From assembly GCA_021018995.1 (NCBI GenBank), contig CM037590.1, positions 68,357,597-68,421,596 on the forward strand: a stretch of 64,000 nucleotides of DNA. Direction: 5' to 3'. Numbering within the stretch: the stretch's first letter is position 1; each line of letters starts with the position of its first letter. The notes below the pieces were generated by a model, which saw nothing but the letters and a program-made list of their open reading frames with translations, did no database searches and was not told the origin of the DNA. This document shows, piece after piece, positions 1-11,200 of this stretch. Position numbers and translations under genes: made by a program. This stretch comes from Chloranthus sessilifolius (lineage: Eukaryota > Streptophyta > Magnoliopsida > Chloranthales > Chloranthaceae).

Positions 1-2390
1 CTTCAATATACCGATGATACTATTTTTTTCGGTAGAGCCAACTAGGAGGAGATTTGTGTCTTTGCCAATATTCTTTCGGTGTATGAAGTTGTAATGGGTC
101 AGAGGGTTGGTTAACATGCTAAAATCCACGGTTTCAAGGGTTCACATCAGTCCTTTGGAAACTGAGCCGTTGTCAAATTTGGTTTCTTGTTCCCTCTCCT
201 CCCTCCCCATCACCTGTCTAGGCCTTCCATTGGGGAACAGGAAACCTAGAGTGAGAGATTGGGAGCTAGTTATCCAGAGATTTCAAAGGAAGTTAGCCAC
301 TTGGAAGGGCAAATTTCTCAATTTCGGGGGCATTTGCAACTGCTCAACTCGGTTCTCTCCAATCTTACGATATTTTTCATGTCTACCTTCAAATGTCCAA
401 TGGCGGTCATTCGCTCTCTTGAAAAAATTGAAAGGGATTTTTTTGTGGGAAGGCGCCGGCCGGGAGAAAAAATATCACCTGGTTGCTTGAGAGGTGTGCC
501 AACTCACAGCCATTTTTTGGTGGACTCGGGATTCGCAATCTTCACCGTACAAATCTAGCCTTTATTGGCAAATGGCTGTGAAGGGCCGGATCCAATTCAG
601 AACAAAATCGGCTTTGGGTCTCAATCCTTCTTAGTAAGTATTGGGGGGACATACCGGGAGGATGGGGGGTCAATGTCTCTTGAACCAGGTAAGTGTCTAC
701 TAGGTGGAAGGATATTTACTCAATTTGGACGTATCTATCTCGATGGGTGTGGTATAGTTGGGGCAATGGGTCCCGTATTTCCTTTTGGGAAGATTTTTGG
801 TTACTTCATTATCCGCTGAAATCGGTGTTCCCGGCAATCTTTAATATCACCAGCCAACCTGACAGATTCATTTCGGATTTCGTGGAGACAAATGGAGATT
901 TTGTCATTTGGAATATCATCATTAGAGGGCCTTTGAGAGATGTGGAGTTAGCCCCCTTTCAAGAATTGCTATCCCTTCTCTATGGGTGTTAGAGTAATCG
1001 GCAAGGCTTTGATTCAAGATTTTGGGCAGCGTGCAAAAAAGGAACCTTCTCGGTTAAATATTTCTACTGAACCCTCACAGATCGACCTCTTATAAGAGCC
1101 AGTTGGTCCTTCATTTGGAAGGCTCCGATCCCCCCTAAAGTTAAGATTTTTGCATGGTTGTCAAGGTTACGCTATAGCCTATGGCCTGGCCATGACAAAT
1201 GGCGATGAAAAATATCATATATAACCAAATAGTCATGATGGTTAAATATCGTCGTCATGGCGGAATAGTATTATAACTTGACTATGCAAGCTATTTTATT
1301 TTTTGGATAATAACGTATAATATTTGTAAGTTATAACATTTCTATAATATATAAGCTACAAAAGTAACTTACAAGTCACAAAACCTCAACTTTTAAGTTG
1401 CAAAATCTTCGACACTCTCGTCACAGCAGGTACCAACACCAGCGTCGGTGACACTACCGTATATGTACTTAATATTTCATATTTTTTAATATTCTATATT
1501 TGTTGATATTTCATATTTATTTATGTATACTTACCATGTTGCAAATTTATTAATGTTTCATATTTGATTTTTATTTATTGATATTTGTTTATTCCTAGAA
1601 CATGAAATACTCAATATTAGAATCAAAGTATAATGCTTTAGTAGTTGAAATTTTTTCTTCCTATATTTTTTCTTATATAAAAAAAAAGAATACTACAAAT
1701 TAATAGATATATATTTTTTTAAATGACAATAATAAATAGTTTCACCATGGCTTTACTATGGCCACGCGATGACGTAGCAAGCTTCTTCATCATGACCTCG
1801 CCACACCGCCTTAACTACCTTGGTTCTTTGTTTGGACGGCGGTTCGAGGACGTATCCTCACGGAGGATCAGCTGATCAAGCGTGGTAAAGACATGCTAAA
1901 CGGATGCCCAATGTGCCTCAACGCCGAAGAATCCATCCCTCATCTTCTTATCCACTGCTGCCTCGCTTCGAAAGTTTGGGGACCCATTTTGAAGTCCTTT
2001 GATCTCAGCTGGGCCAATCTGGAGAGTTTGCCTGAGTTTCTTATTTCTTGGCATGGGCGGAAATGGGAAGGCCCCCAAGGTGCTTTCTGGAGGGTAGGAG
2101 TGTATGCGGTCTTATGGAACCTCTGGCTCGAAAGAAATGTTAGGGTTTTCAACCGCAAGCGCCGGCCGTTAGGCTCCATCCCAAGGCTGGTTAAGGACAT
2201 GATGTGCCATTGGGTCACGTTAAACAAACAAGGGGGCAGGGATGGGGTATTTTTGTCTGTAAGGTTTTTTTAGTTCCCTCCAGGACAGCGGGTCTGCTTG
2301 TTTTTAGCCCCATTGTTGCTCCTCAGTGGGGCTTTTGATTTTGTTCGTGTAATGTCTTTCTTTTCTAGCGTCTTGCTAGCTTTTTAATAT
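1..2390 (+). pseudogene. L1-type LINE, 3' part of reverse transcriptase ORF2 (broken)
   Basis: This is the 3' half of a plant L1-like non-LTR retrotransposon that copied itself by target-primed reverse transcription. The start lies outside the window. Translation of 107-490 gives the post-catalytic thumb region seen in plant LINEs, with the landmarks CLGLPLGN, ATWKGKFLNFGG and FLWEGAG. Translation of 1893-2273 gives the C-terminal zf-RVT zinc-binding region, with the landmarks GCPMCLNAEESIPHLLIHC and LWLERNVRVF. The frame shifts several times between 490 and 1100 and is split at 1153-1822 by a hAT element, so the gene is dead. Past 2273 comes a T-rich 3' untranslated stretch, and I see no clear poly(A) tail. 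The 3' end at about 2390 is approximate. Confidence 0.85.
1153..1822. mobile_element. Non-autonomous hAT element, family A copy 1
   Basis: The ends are CATGGTTGTCAAGG and, reverse-complemented, CAAGGTAGTTAAGG, which match at 11 of 14 bases. The flanking 8-mers GATTTTTG (1145-1152) and GTTCTTTG (1823-1830) match at 6 of 8, as an aged hAT target duplication would. Without the insert and one 8-mer, the host LINE frame runs on uninterrupted, which supports these borders. The interior is AT-rich and non-coding. A second copy lies at 23957-25076. Confidence 0.85.
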
Positions 2391-3161
2391 ACTATTTTAC
2401 AGATCAAAAGATATGGTGGATACGTATTGGTCCAAGATTGGACCGATACCCGATAGGCCAATACTGATACATGTTTGATACCTTGAATCTAACAAATTGA
2501 GGCACCATTAGTCGCTCTCAATTTTTTTTACAAAATAACCATAAGATTTTTAAAAAATTCTAAAAATATACTTAATTTAATTTAACGTCTGTTTATTTAA
2601 CTCTATTAATTTTATATTCTTAGCAAAATAATTAACAGTTTACAAACACCTAAAATTTAGGTGAACTCATTTTGAGATTAATTCTAGAGATATGTATTCC
2701 CAGTGCCGTGCCTGGCGCTGCACTCAACTACTCGAGCAAGCCGGGTGAGACATGCACAATGTCAATCAGACACCGTCCAAAATAAATAAATAACGATATC
2801 TGCATCATTGATCACACAGTCAAGGGTGTATAAAAATGAATGGTGGAATTTTAAGCAGGAAAAGCGATATTGTTACATGTTAAATTAGGGGCTGAAACGT
2901 GGATTTTTTAAAAAGTTATTTTTTTTCTAAACCAAAGGGGACACATGAACCCTAATAGGAACCAGTGCCATGTGGCACGTAAAATAACAGTCGGGGTGCA
3001 GCATTTTCCAATGCATTTCCCATTTTCCTTTTTTTTTTCAAGCTAAGGGTCAAGTTATCTTATGCATCCCTGTTACATACTCATTAACTAAAATTTCAAA
3101 TTCCAACAAAACCACATTGGATTTTTAACAAATTAATTACATAAAAATTAGCTAAATGCGT

Positions 3162-3163
<2 letters not shown>
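2391..3163. other. Intergenic / downstream of NFD6-like gene
   Basis: No gene is visible here. Bases 2400-2485 resemble the end of a hAT-like repeat rich in CGATAC-type words and ending in GATACCTTG, related to 20840-21060. The remainder is AT-rich. A small third exon of the NFD6-like gene could lie here, but I could not pick it out. Confidence 0.4.

Positions 3164-3236
<73 letters not shown>
3164..3236. repeat. (AT)n microsatellite
   Basis: About 36 uninterrupted AT units lie just inside the second intron of the NFD6-like gene, 13 bases past its donor site. Confidence 0.95.
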
Positions 3237-3238
<2 letters not shown>

Positions 3239-3249
3239 TAAAAAAGTAC

Positions 3250-3563
3250 CTTGAGACAACCAACTCCAGGAGGTGGAGTCGACGGTGATGATGGATTTAA
3301 GACAAGCAGAAGCGATTGCAGAGTGGAGAGGCATCAGAGATTCCGTAATACCCAAAGCCATAGCGCGTCTGAGAGGACAAAACCCTAATTAGAGGAGACG
3401 AAGAAGAAGAAACGAAAGAGAAATCTGAAAAAGCTAGGGTTTACCTTGAAATCGAAGGAACTGTTCTTTTGCAAGAAGGAACTGATTTAGAAATTAGGGT
3501 TTTGGATCCGACGGTAATCGACCTTGCAGCCGCAATGGCGGCAGATCTGCAGATGGATGCCAT
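3250..3563 (-). CDS. NFD6-like: NFD6-like small mitochondrial-type protein, exons 1 and 2 (partial)
   Basis: Two minus-strand exons are visible. Exon 1 (3563-3445) starts at ATG and encodes an arginine- and serine-rich leader beginning MASICRSAA, as expected of a mitochondrial targeting peptide. It ends at a GT donor. Exon 2 (3368-3250) follows a pyrimidine-rich CTCAG acceptor and keeps frame. It encodes the family signature ESLMPLHSAIASACLKS and then WSWLSQ, ending in AAG|GTAC. This combination is characteristic of the plant NUCLEAR FUSION DEFECTIVE 6 / NOXY2 family, short mitochondrial proteins; Arabidopsis NFD6 is needed for polar nuclear fusion. The next intron opens into an AT microsatellite, and the last few codons, usually a very short exon, were not found. 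A Mutator-like MITE begins 50 bp upstream of the start codon, so it probably lies in the leader or promoter. Family assignment is confident; whether the gene is complete and expressed is unknown. Confidence 0.82.
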
Positions 3564-3613
3564 CTCTGTTTCTTCTCCTACGGGTGAAGAGAGGCTTTGG
3601 GGTTTTAAGAGTT

Positions 3614-4026
3614 GGGGAAGCTTTAAACGCACTCACAGAATCTTGATGTTCACCTATGCTAAAAACCATTGATTTCTTTATATCAGACGATGCAGAGAGT
3701 TTTCGCGTACAAGGGATCTTAAGATCATCTCTCACCAATCAGACGGTCATTTTTCAATTCCACACTGCACAGACTCCATAAACGTTCCCTAAAGTCACAT
3801 TTGAGCTTGATGTGTGCCGTATGATTTTAGAGACACTTTTTTTATTTGTCATGTGAAATCGATAACTGATCGTCCTATAGGTGCGTTATGATCTCAAAAT
3901 CTCTTGAATAAAAGATTGGATCCAAAAACGATCTCGATCATCCTATTTAAAGAAACCAATTGGTATTTAGTGTAGGTGCCCAGCAAGACTCAATAAGTGA
4001 CTCAATAGGTGCGTTTAAAGGTATCC
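3614..4026. mobile_element. Mutator-like foldback MITE, copy 1
   Basis: This is a 413-bp palindromic element whose two arms are inverted copies of each other. The left arm begins GGGGAAGCTTTAAACGCAC and the right arm, reverse-complemented, begins GGATACCTTTAAACGCAC. It shares arm sequence and organisation with the better-preserved copy at 22395-22800. Flanks TTTAAGAGTT and TTTAAGTTT are a decayed direct repeat. It is non-coding. Confidence 0.7.
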
Positions 4027-4927
4027 TTTAAGTTTATGTAAAAAAAAAAAAAAAAAAAGTATCCTTTAAGTTGGGTCTGAGACACTATTCTTAGTATTAG
4101 GGCTTTTTAAGTGGTCGGGTCATCCCATTCGACATAAACTGGACCCATTGGTCAGATTTTGTTGGGTCAGATCCAAAGAATTCGACCCAACCTTCAGACT
4201 AAATGAGGGAGGAGAGCTCATAAATTACAGGTACCTTAATTTAGAACCCAAGATTCTTCTCTCTCAAGCTCCATTTCACGTAATTTCAGTGATAGAGATC
4301 ATTTTTAGGCCTAATCTTTTTACATAATCCTACTATCAAACGATCAAATTTTGATTCTACGTAACCCAAATACCAAAACCTAAACATGTTCACAAGTGCA
4401 CATCAAACATGGTTCTTTGGATGTATGTCATGTTAAATCAAAATTTGACATATTGATGGTAAGCTTATGATCTCTAGATCTATTGTGTGTATGATTGGGG
4501 TAAAAAAGTCTATCATCTGATTCCAAGTAATTAACGATATAAACATGATTAAATGTGGTTGAGAGGGAATTCTTTAGTCGTATATGAAGGTAGGCCAAAT
4601 TATATTGAAGGAGCAAACGAAGGATCACAAAGGCATGCAATTTTTTCCTGGAGTTATAACTTGCACACGAGATTTGTAATGAGATTTATATCGTGGCTAA
4701 GCCGTATGATGTGAAGACGATGGTGTAAAGATCTTTGATACCAAAAGTTGTCCCAAAACATGATGTATTTTAGGAAGTATTTTGAATTATTCAGATCTCT
4801 TGATATTTTATTTTATTTTTGAGAAAAATCTCTTGATATCTTAATTAAATGTATTTCCTTCTATCTAAAGAGACTTTTCTTTGTTAATAAAATATAGAAA
4901 AATCATTGCAAAGATGTAGATTTTTAA
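4027..4927. other. Intergenic, with an old MITE fragment
   Basis: An 18-base poly(A) at about 4041-4058 is followed by AT-rich DNA. Bases 4430-4535 resemble one arm of the Mutator-like MITE (the words ATGATCTCTAGATCTATTGTGTG and CATCTGATTCCAA), so this is probably a truncated copy. I see no gene. Confidence 0.45.
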
Positions 4928-5285
4928 GGCTGTGTTTGGCATTGCTCTTTGGAAGAGTAGAAAAGAGCAGCAACTTTTCTATGCTATTGCAAAGAATGTG
5001 GGGAGATAGATAAGGATTGGAAGAAAATAAAAGGGAGGCTCCTCTTTAAAACATGAAAAACATCTCTCTTAAAAAGAGCATAATCTTTAAAATTAGAAAA
5101 ATAGCCCTCTTTAGAAGAGCATGATTTTTCATGCTCTTTTTAAGAGGAATGTTTTTCATATTTAAAAAATAAGTCTGCTTTTTTCTTCCTCCAATCCTTC
5201 TCTCTCCTCATATTTATTTGCAACAACAAAGAGCAGCAGCTGCTCTTTCCTCCGCTTCCAAAGAGCAATGCCAAGCACAACAGTG
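4928..5285. mobile_element. Palindromic MITE with GGCTGTGTTTGG-type ends
   Basis: The left end is GGCTGTGTTTGGCATTGCTC. The right end, reverse-complemented, is CACTGTTGTGCTTGGCATTG, followed by the same CTCTTTGGAAG block. The arms contain repeated AAGAGCA/TGCTCTT words. The ends resemble common plant hAT MITEs, but I found no clear target duplication. A related element lies at 21453-21684. Confidence 0.6.
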
Positions 5286-5905
5286 TCTTCAATAGCAACT
5301 ATAAAACTAAAGAGTTAATATTACGTGACCAATCAGCGGACAAGAGCAATGTACTCCACACCAACGTAGTCAAACCATAAAGGTAATGGATTAGGATTGA
5401 AAGAAAGATACACATGTTTATCTTATGTTTTAGCCAAGATTATATTAATTTAAATTTATAAATATTTAGATAAATATTGTGAGAAATATTTTAAATTTTA
5501 AAGATTTCTTGAAAATCTTAACTAATCTCCATTAATGAAATACCGAAAAATCATTATCAAAATGTAGTCTTTATAATTTCAATAAAGGGCTTGTTTAGTT
5601 GTAATGCAAATCCAAGAGTGGAGAGTGCAAATCAATAAATTTGCTAAAAAACCCAATTTATCTTTTTTGTTGTGGAGTGGGGCCGATAGGGGTGCAGAGG
5701 TGCAGATAACCGAACTGAAATTAAAATTTTTGGTTTTCTATTCAGAGCAGGCTGAACCAAAACCGAATTGATGTAATACATTTTTCTTTGATGCATTGAT
5801 CAAAATGTCAAGGCTATCTCATAAAGAAAGAGAGTTGGTATTAGGCCATTGGGTGGTGCTTTCAAGTTTCTACTTAAGACTCGCATTTTTATTAATAGTA
5901 TATTA

Positions 5906-6669
5906 CACTGTTTTGAAAACTGGACTGGAACCGCGGTTCGGTGCGGTAATAACCGGGGCAGAACTCTAAAAGGAAATCATACCGTGGAACTGGCCAGTTG
6001 AATCATGAACCTTGAACCTTGCAAACCGGCCGGTTTCGAAGGAACCGTGAGATTGTCAAAGGACCACGGTTGAACCGTGCGGTTGGAACGGTTCGACTGG
6101 TCCAAACCACAGTTCAACCGCCCCGACAGTGAAATTCTAAAAACAAATTGTTTTGAGTTCGGATTTCAAATTTTTTTCGAGGGGTAGTTCCGAAACTTAA
6201 ATTCAATCAAAAGCCATTAAAGATGAATAATCATATATTTGTTAGCAGGTTTTTAACTTTTTTGAGGAAAAAATAAAAAAACATAATTATATGCTTAGTT
6301 AATAATAATATAATAAACTTATAAAATATTATAAATTATAAAAAATAGGTATAATATTTTATAAAGAATAAAAATAAGTTTTATACTATAAAATATTATA
6401 CACTATAAATTATAAACATTAAAAAGAATATATTATATAATTTTTAAATAATAAAATATAGTAAAACCCGATTTGACCGAACCGCAGTCAAACCGGGCAA
6501 ACCCTGAACCGCTCCCCAAAACGCTCCCAACCCTGGTACCTGCATCATTCACCGGTCAAAGAACTATGGTCAATGTGGTTGAATTGGCCGATCGAACCGC
6601 GGTTGAAACGCTCAAACCAGAACTGTAGCATCTAACAGTTCAGAGGCCAGTTCAGTTTTAAAAACACTG
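5906..6669. mobile_element. Non-autonomous hAT element with CACTGTTTT ends
   Basis: The ends are CACTGTTTTGAAAACTGGAC and, reverse-complemented, CAGTGTTTTTAAAACTGAAC. The 8-bp flanks GTATATTA and ATACATTA match at 6 of 8. Subterminal parts are GC-rich with many AACCG/CGGTT words, and the middle (6200-6460) is almost pure AT. There is no coding frame. Confidence 0.78.
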
Positions 6670-8225
6670 ATACATTAGTCTTTAAAAGTACACCGGGAGA
6701 GCGTATTTTTTACGGAGTAACCTACTCGTTGATGAACAAGTCTCATTCGCCTGCATGCTCTCATGCATACCAAGATTCTAACAAAGTGGCACATGGCATT
6801 GCGAAACTAGGAATTAGTTATGCTAATGTTTAAGTTTGGTATAATGTAATGTTGGTAATATACTTACTTTTAAGACAAAAATGTCAAAAAAATAGTTTGG
6901 TATGTCACCTTATGCCTACTCTATTGGTAATATGACCAATAAGTCTTTTAAGACAAAAAAAATATTAATAACCAAAGTAATAGCCACTAAAATGAAAGTT
7001 GTAAGCTTCTCTCAAGCATAACAATCACTTAAAAACCCCTATTTCCTATCTCATTAAAAACCTCAACCTCCGCTGATAGGTTTAAATTTCTCTTTAAATT
7101 TCTCTCAAGCATTTCATCAAACATTTATTGGCTATATCCTAATATACCCACTCATCATAGGGCTCCTCGAACCCAAATCTCTCTTGAAACTTTTATCAAA
7201 TAGATAAGAAGTCATCTCCAAATCTCTCTTGGAACTTTTATCAAATAGATAAGAAATCATCTCCAAATTCCACCATGCCCCTCCTAAAACCACCACTAAA
7301 TTCCTCAAGCATGGACTTCATCAACATTTAAAACCATAAAATAACTAAATACATATAAGAAAAATCATATAAAGGAAGCAACAGCAAAATTATACATTAT
7401 TGACATGAAAAATCAAAGAACTAATTATAAAAATTATCATATCTCAAAAAATATCACAAGCAGCCATAAAACTTAAAAACATTAGAATTAACTTTTTAAA
7501 AAAAATCAAATGTAAGTAAAATATGCACCATTGACTAATAAAAAAATCATTCAACAAGAACCAAACCAATGGCAAATGAAACCCTAGTTCAAGAAGAAGA
7601 AGAAGAAGAAGAAGAAACCTCAATGATTACTGTCAATCGCCATGAAGGAGATCTCGGTGAACTAGATCCGTGAGGTGTTGCAGATATGAGAAGGTGCAAG
7701 AGAGAAAATTTTGAGGGGCCAAATGAAAAATAAGAGATGATGCCCTGATAAAAATGAGAAATAGCTTTTGGAAAAGCCAAAAGCTAATTTTTTTGGCTTT
7801 AAATTTGGGCTACTTTTTGGATTTTTTGAAGCAACTTTTATTTTGTTAATCAAACCTACTTCTTTTAACTTCAAAAAGTTAAAAAGTAAGTAGCTTTTCA
7901 TGTGCAACCTGTGCCTTTTATAACACCATTTTAAATCCTTCACAAAACCTCTAACTAATATGGGGCATTCAAAGGCCCTTTATTAACGAGGGGATTTTAC
8001 AAAACTTTCCTAAATACAGATTTCTGACAATGAAGTTTTAACGTTCATTCAGGTGGTTGATACAAATGGAACCAAAAGATATTCTCTATAACCTACACTT
8101 GATTGTTGCACCAACACACATTAACGCAATTTAAATCTTTATACCTAAAACATTTAGCTGATATAAGTTGGTTACTTCGTAACAGTTATATACAAGTGCG
8201 GTTATGTAAAGAAAAGCTTATAGAG
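6670..8225. other. Intergenic and 3' flank of AE7-like gene
   Basis: AT-rich DNA without a recognisable gene. It includes a 45-bp tandem duplication (7175-7219 and 7220-7264), a short GAA repeat near 7591-7615 and repeated AAGTAGC/AAAGCTA words around 7740-7910 that suggest an unidentified MITE. The part nearest 8225 is probably the 3' untranslated region of the AE7-like gene. Confidence 0.4.
7175..7264. repeat. 45-bp tandem duplication
   Basis: Two near-identical 45-bp units begin AAATCTCTCTTG and end GTCATCTCC / ATCATCTCC. Confidence 0.9.
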
Positions 8226-11200
8226 CTAAAGTTCATTGGAGTAGAGACACTCATCAACAAGTTGGCGAAGGTTGGGATTCTCTAAAGCAGCAGCAACTCT
8301 TTCTTTATCATTCAACTGCTTGTTAACTGAGAAGAACAAAAAAAAATGGTTAAGATTTTGTAGATGGGAAATGGAACATATTAAATAATTTACTCTCTTT
8401 GCACTTTATTTATGAGAAAATATGGAATGCTGGTGGGTGAACCTGGCAGTTAAAATCATAGTAACTAAGTTCGGATTTGGCGCAGTCATTCTATGGAGTG
8501 TCAGTTTGGTTTAATTTGAATAAATTTGGGAATGATTCAGGAAAATTAATAATTATAAATTATACAGAAAAATGTATGTTAGCCTATTTAAAATTACAAA
8601 CAATGTCTAGAAATAATAAAAGAAGTCTATTGCATAATCAGCAATGCATAACAGTTTACAATCATAAAAAACATATGAAAGCATATATCATGATGATAAA
8701 AATTCTGACAAATCAAGCAAATAATCGGCAAAAAAGTTCAATAGACCACCTATTCAGAGATTGCCAAAATTTTGCTTAATTCAGAGAATTTTGTTAAATG
8801 ACTAGGTTCATGGGGGATAGTATAGTTATTTCATCATAATCAGCTGATATGAAATCCTTCATGAACATTGCTGATTTCAGAGAGGTCTGTCACAAATGTC
8901 CACACAACCATTCAATCTTATTTCTTAAATTATGTGAGAAGAACCTCTGCATCATGTCAGCCACTGTAACGACAGAAGTTCGGTAAGATGCAACGATAAA
9001 TAAACAAGATTTGGGATAACGACAAACTAGCATTATATACTGTTATGAACTTCGCAGCTTCCATTTTTTTTAAGATAAAAAATATGCAATATCATTGTCA
9101 CATCTTATAAACACTCCCGAAAAGAAAGAGCATAGGTTAACTGTGACGACCCAAACTATTACAACCCAAACCCTAACTCCACCCGACCCGATTCGAACCA
9201 AAGCATACACACACACTCTAACCTGTATATACCATACACCTTAACCATTTCCATTACAACTTAAATTCCAAATCAAAACCTATCCGTAACAGGTGAGCAG
9301 TTTTCCTTCTTCTTCTTCAATTCGATAACGCCTACCATTACTCGCAAATTCATTTCAATTGCAAACGGTCACTCCACCGAGCCTATAAGTAGAGCTCTTT
9401 CTCCTCTCTTTTCCACACCAAGCTTTCTTCAAGTTCTTCTTCTTCTCTAATTCCCTTGAGGTATGTTTTCCTTTAGTTAAATTTTATAATATAGTTTTGT
9501 AGTTTTTAGCTAAATTTCTGATTTTATAAATTTATTTTTAGTAAATCTGGTTTAATTTAGGTTTTAGGTCAACTCTGATTTTATGGGTTTCATATTAGTT
9601 TTATATGCTCAAAATATATTCTATTTTTATAAATTGATTTTCTATTCTGTTGTATTTTAAGTCTACAACATTAGGGTTGTTTTCTCTAGTTTTATATTTC
9701 TCTGATTTTTAGACTATGGTTCTTATATTTTCGAAATCTGGCAATTTTATATTCTGATTTTTCTAACTTTATATTTTAGAAATTGGTGTTATATATTCTG
9801 GTGTTATAAACTAAAAATTTTATATTATGTTTTTATAAATCTGGTTTATTAAGATGGGGATTAAATCCTAGAATATATTGTAAGGATTGGGTTTCTAAAT
9901 CTAGATATAGATGCTGATAGTGTATTCAAAATTCAGTTATAATAATCAGAAATTATATTCTGTTTTAATCTAATTTTTATTCCAGTTTTAATCTGATAAT
10001 CTGGAATTATATTAATCTGATATTCTGTATACAAATCAGATTTTATAATCTGTTTTACAAATCTGATTTTTATATAGTCTGTTTTACAAATCTGATTTTT
10101 TATATATTGATTTTTATAATATGTTTTATAACTTGTCTTAAAATAGGAAATTCATCCTAGTTTTAGAAATCTGATTTTTATATAATCTGATTTTATATTC
10201 TATTAAATAATATGATTTTTCGTTCGGTTTCTATTTTAGATTATACCCTGTTTTTATATGTTATAATCCGACTTTATATATAGTCTGTTTATATGCTGGT
10301 TTTATATTAAAATATAATTATATGAAATAAGATTCTGAGATTAAAAAGAATTTAAGTAATTGCTTAATATTAAATCAAGGGTTTTTAAAACTGAGTTATA
10401 AAGTTGCTTTAAATTAAGAAGTTTACATATTAAATATTTTATAAGGATTTGAAATAACTTGATGAAATCAAACTTTACATCAATAATCTACCCTGGTTCG
10501 TTCTTTATTCTTGACCGAATTTTCCTTGTGCTCAGATAACTACCTGAAACCGTGAAACTTCACACTATCCTCACAAGACCCCTGAATCCGACGACTGAGG
10601 CAAGTGACCTATCCCATAACATATTTTACACACCTACTTATTTAGATAATGATGTCTTTAATTTTGCATAGTACATACTATAATGTTGACAAGTAGATAC
10701 CGAATGATTCCTAACAGTAGTTTAGACATGATTTACTCAGTGATGATTATTTCAAATCGAATCATATTATTGTTAGAAAGGTAAATGTCATAAGCATTGT
10801 CTACTTAGCCTAAATTAGACAAGATATCGTTTACTATTTCGAAATGAAGCATTGAGATAAGTTTTTCAAAAGAAACTGATGTGAAAAACTTTAGAAATCA
10901 TGAATATCGTAAAGATGAATAAGATATGATTTTATTAAGATCCCCATGGGGCCGCATGGTAGAATTGGATGAATGGATCCATTTGTGTACTTCCGTAATA
11001 CGAAGTAAACCCGTCAAACCGGATCGGCACGATTGACAATGGGATTGATGAAAATATGGAACCCTCCTTGTGGCTGGTATCCATGAAGAATGATGACTGA
11101 GGATATGAATGCAAATGCACTTGGATCGGTGCTATTAATTAACAATTGTACAATATATGAAGTGCAATTGTAAACTAAGTTGTTTTCTTCTTTGTACTGA

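Noticed and set aside
3164..3361. Frame extending the NFD6-like exon 2 into a run of Tyr-Ile
   Set aside because: The Tyr-Ile run is the AT microsatellite of the following intron; the AAG|GTAC donor ends the exon first.
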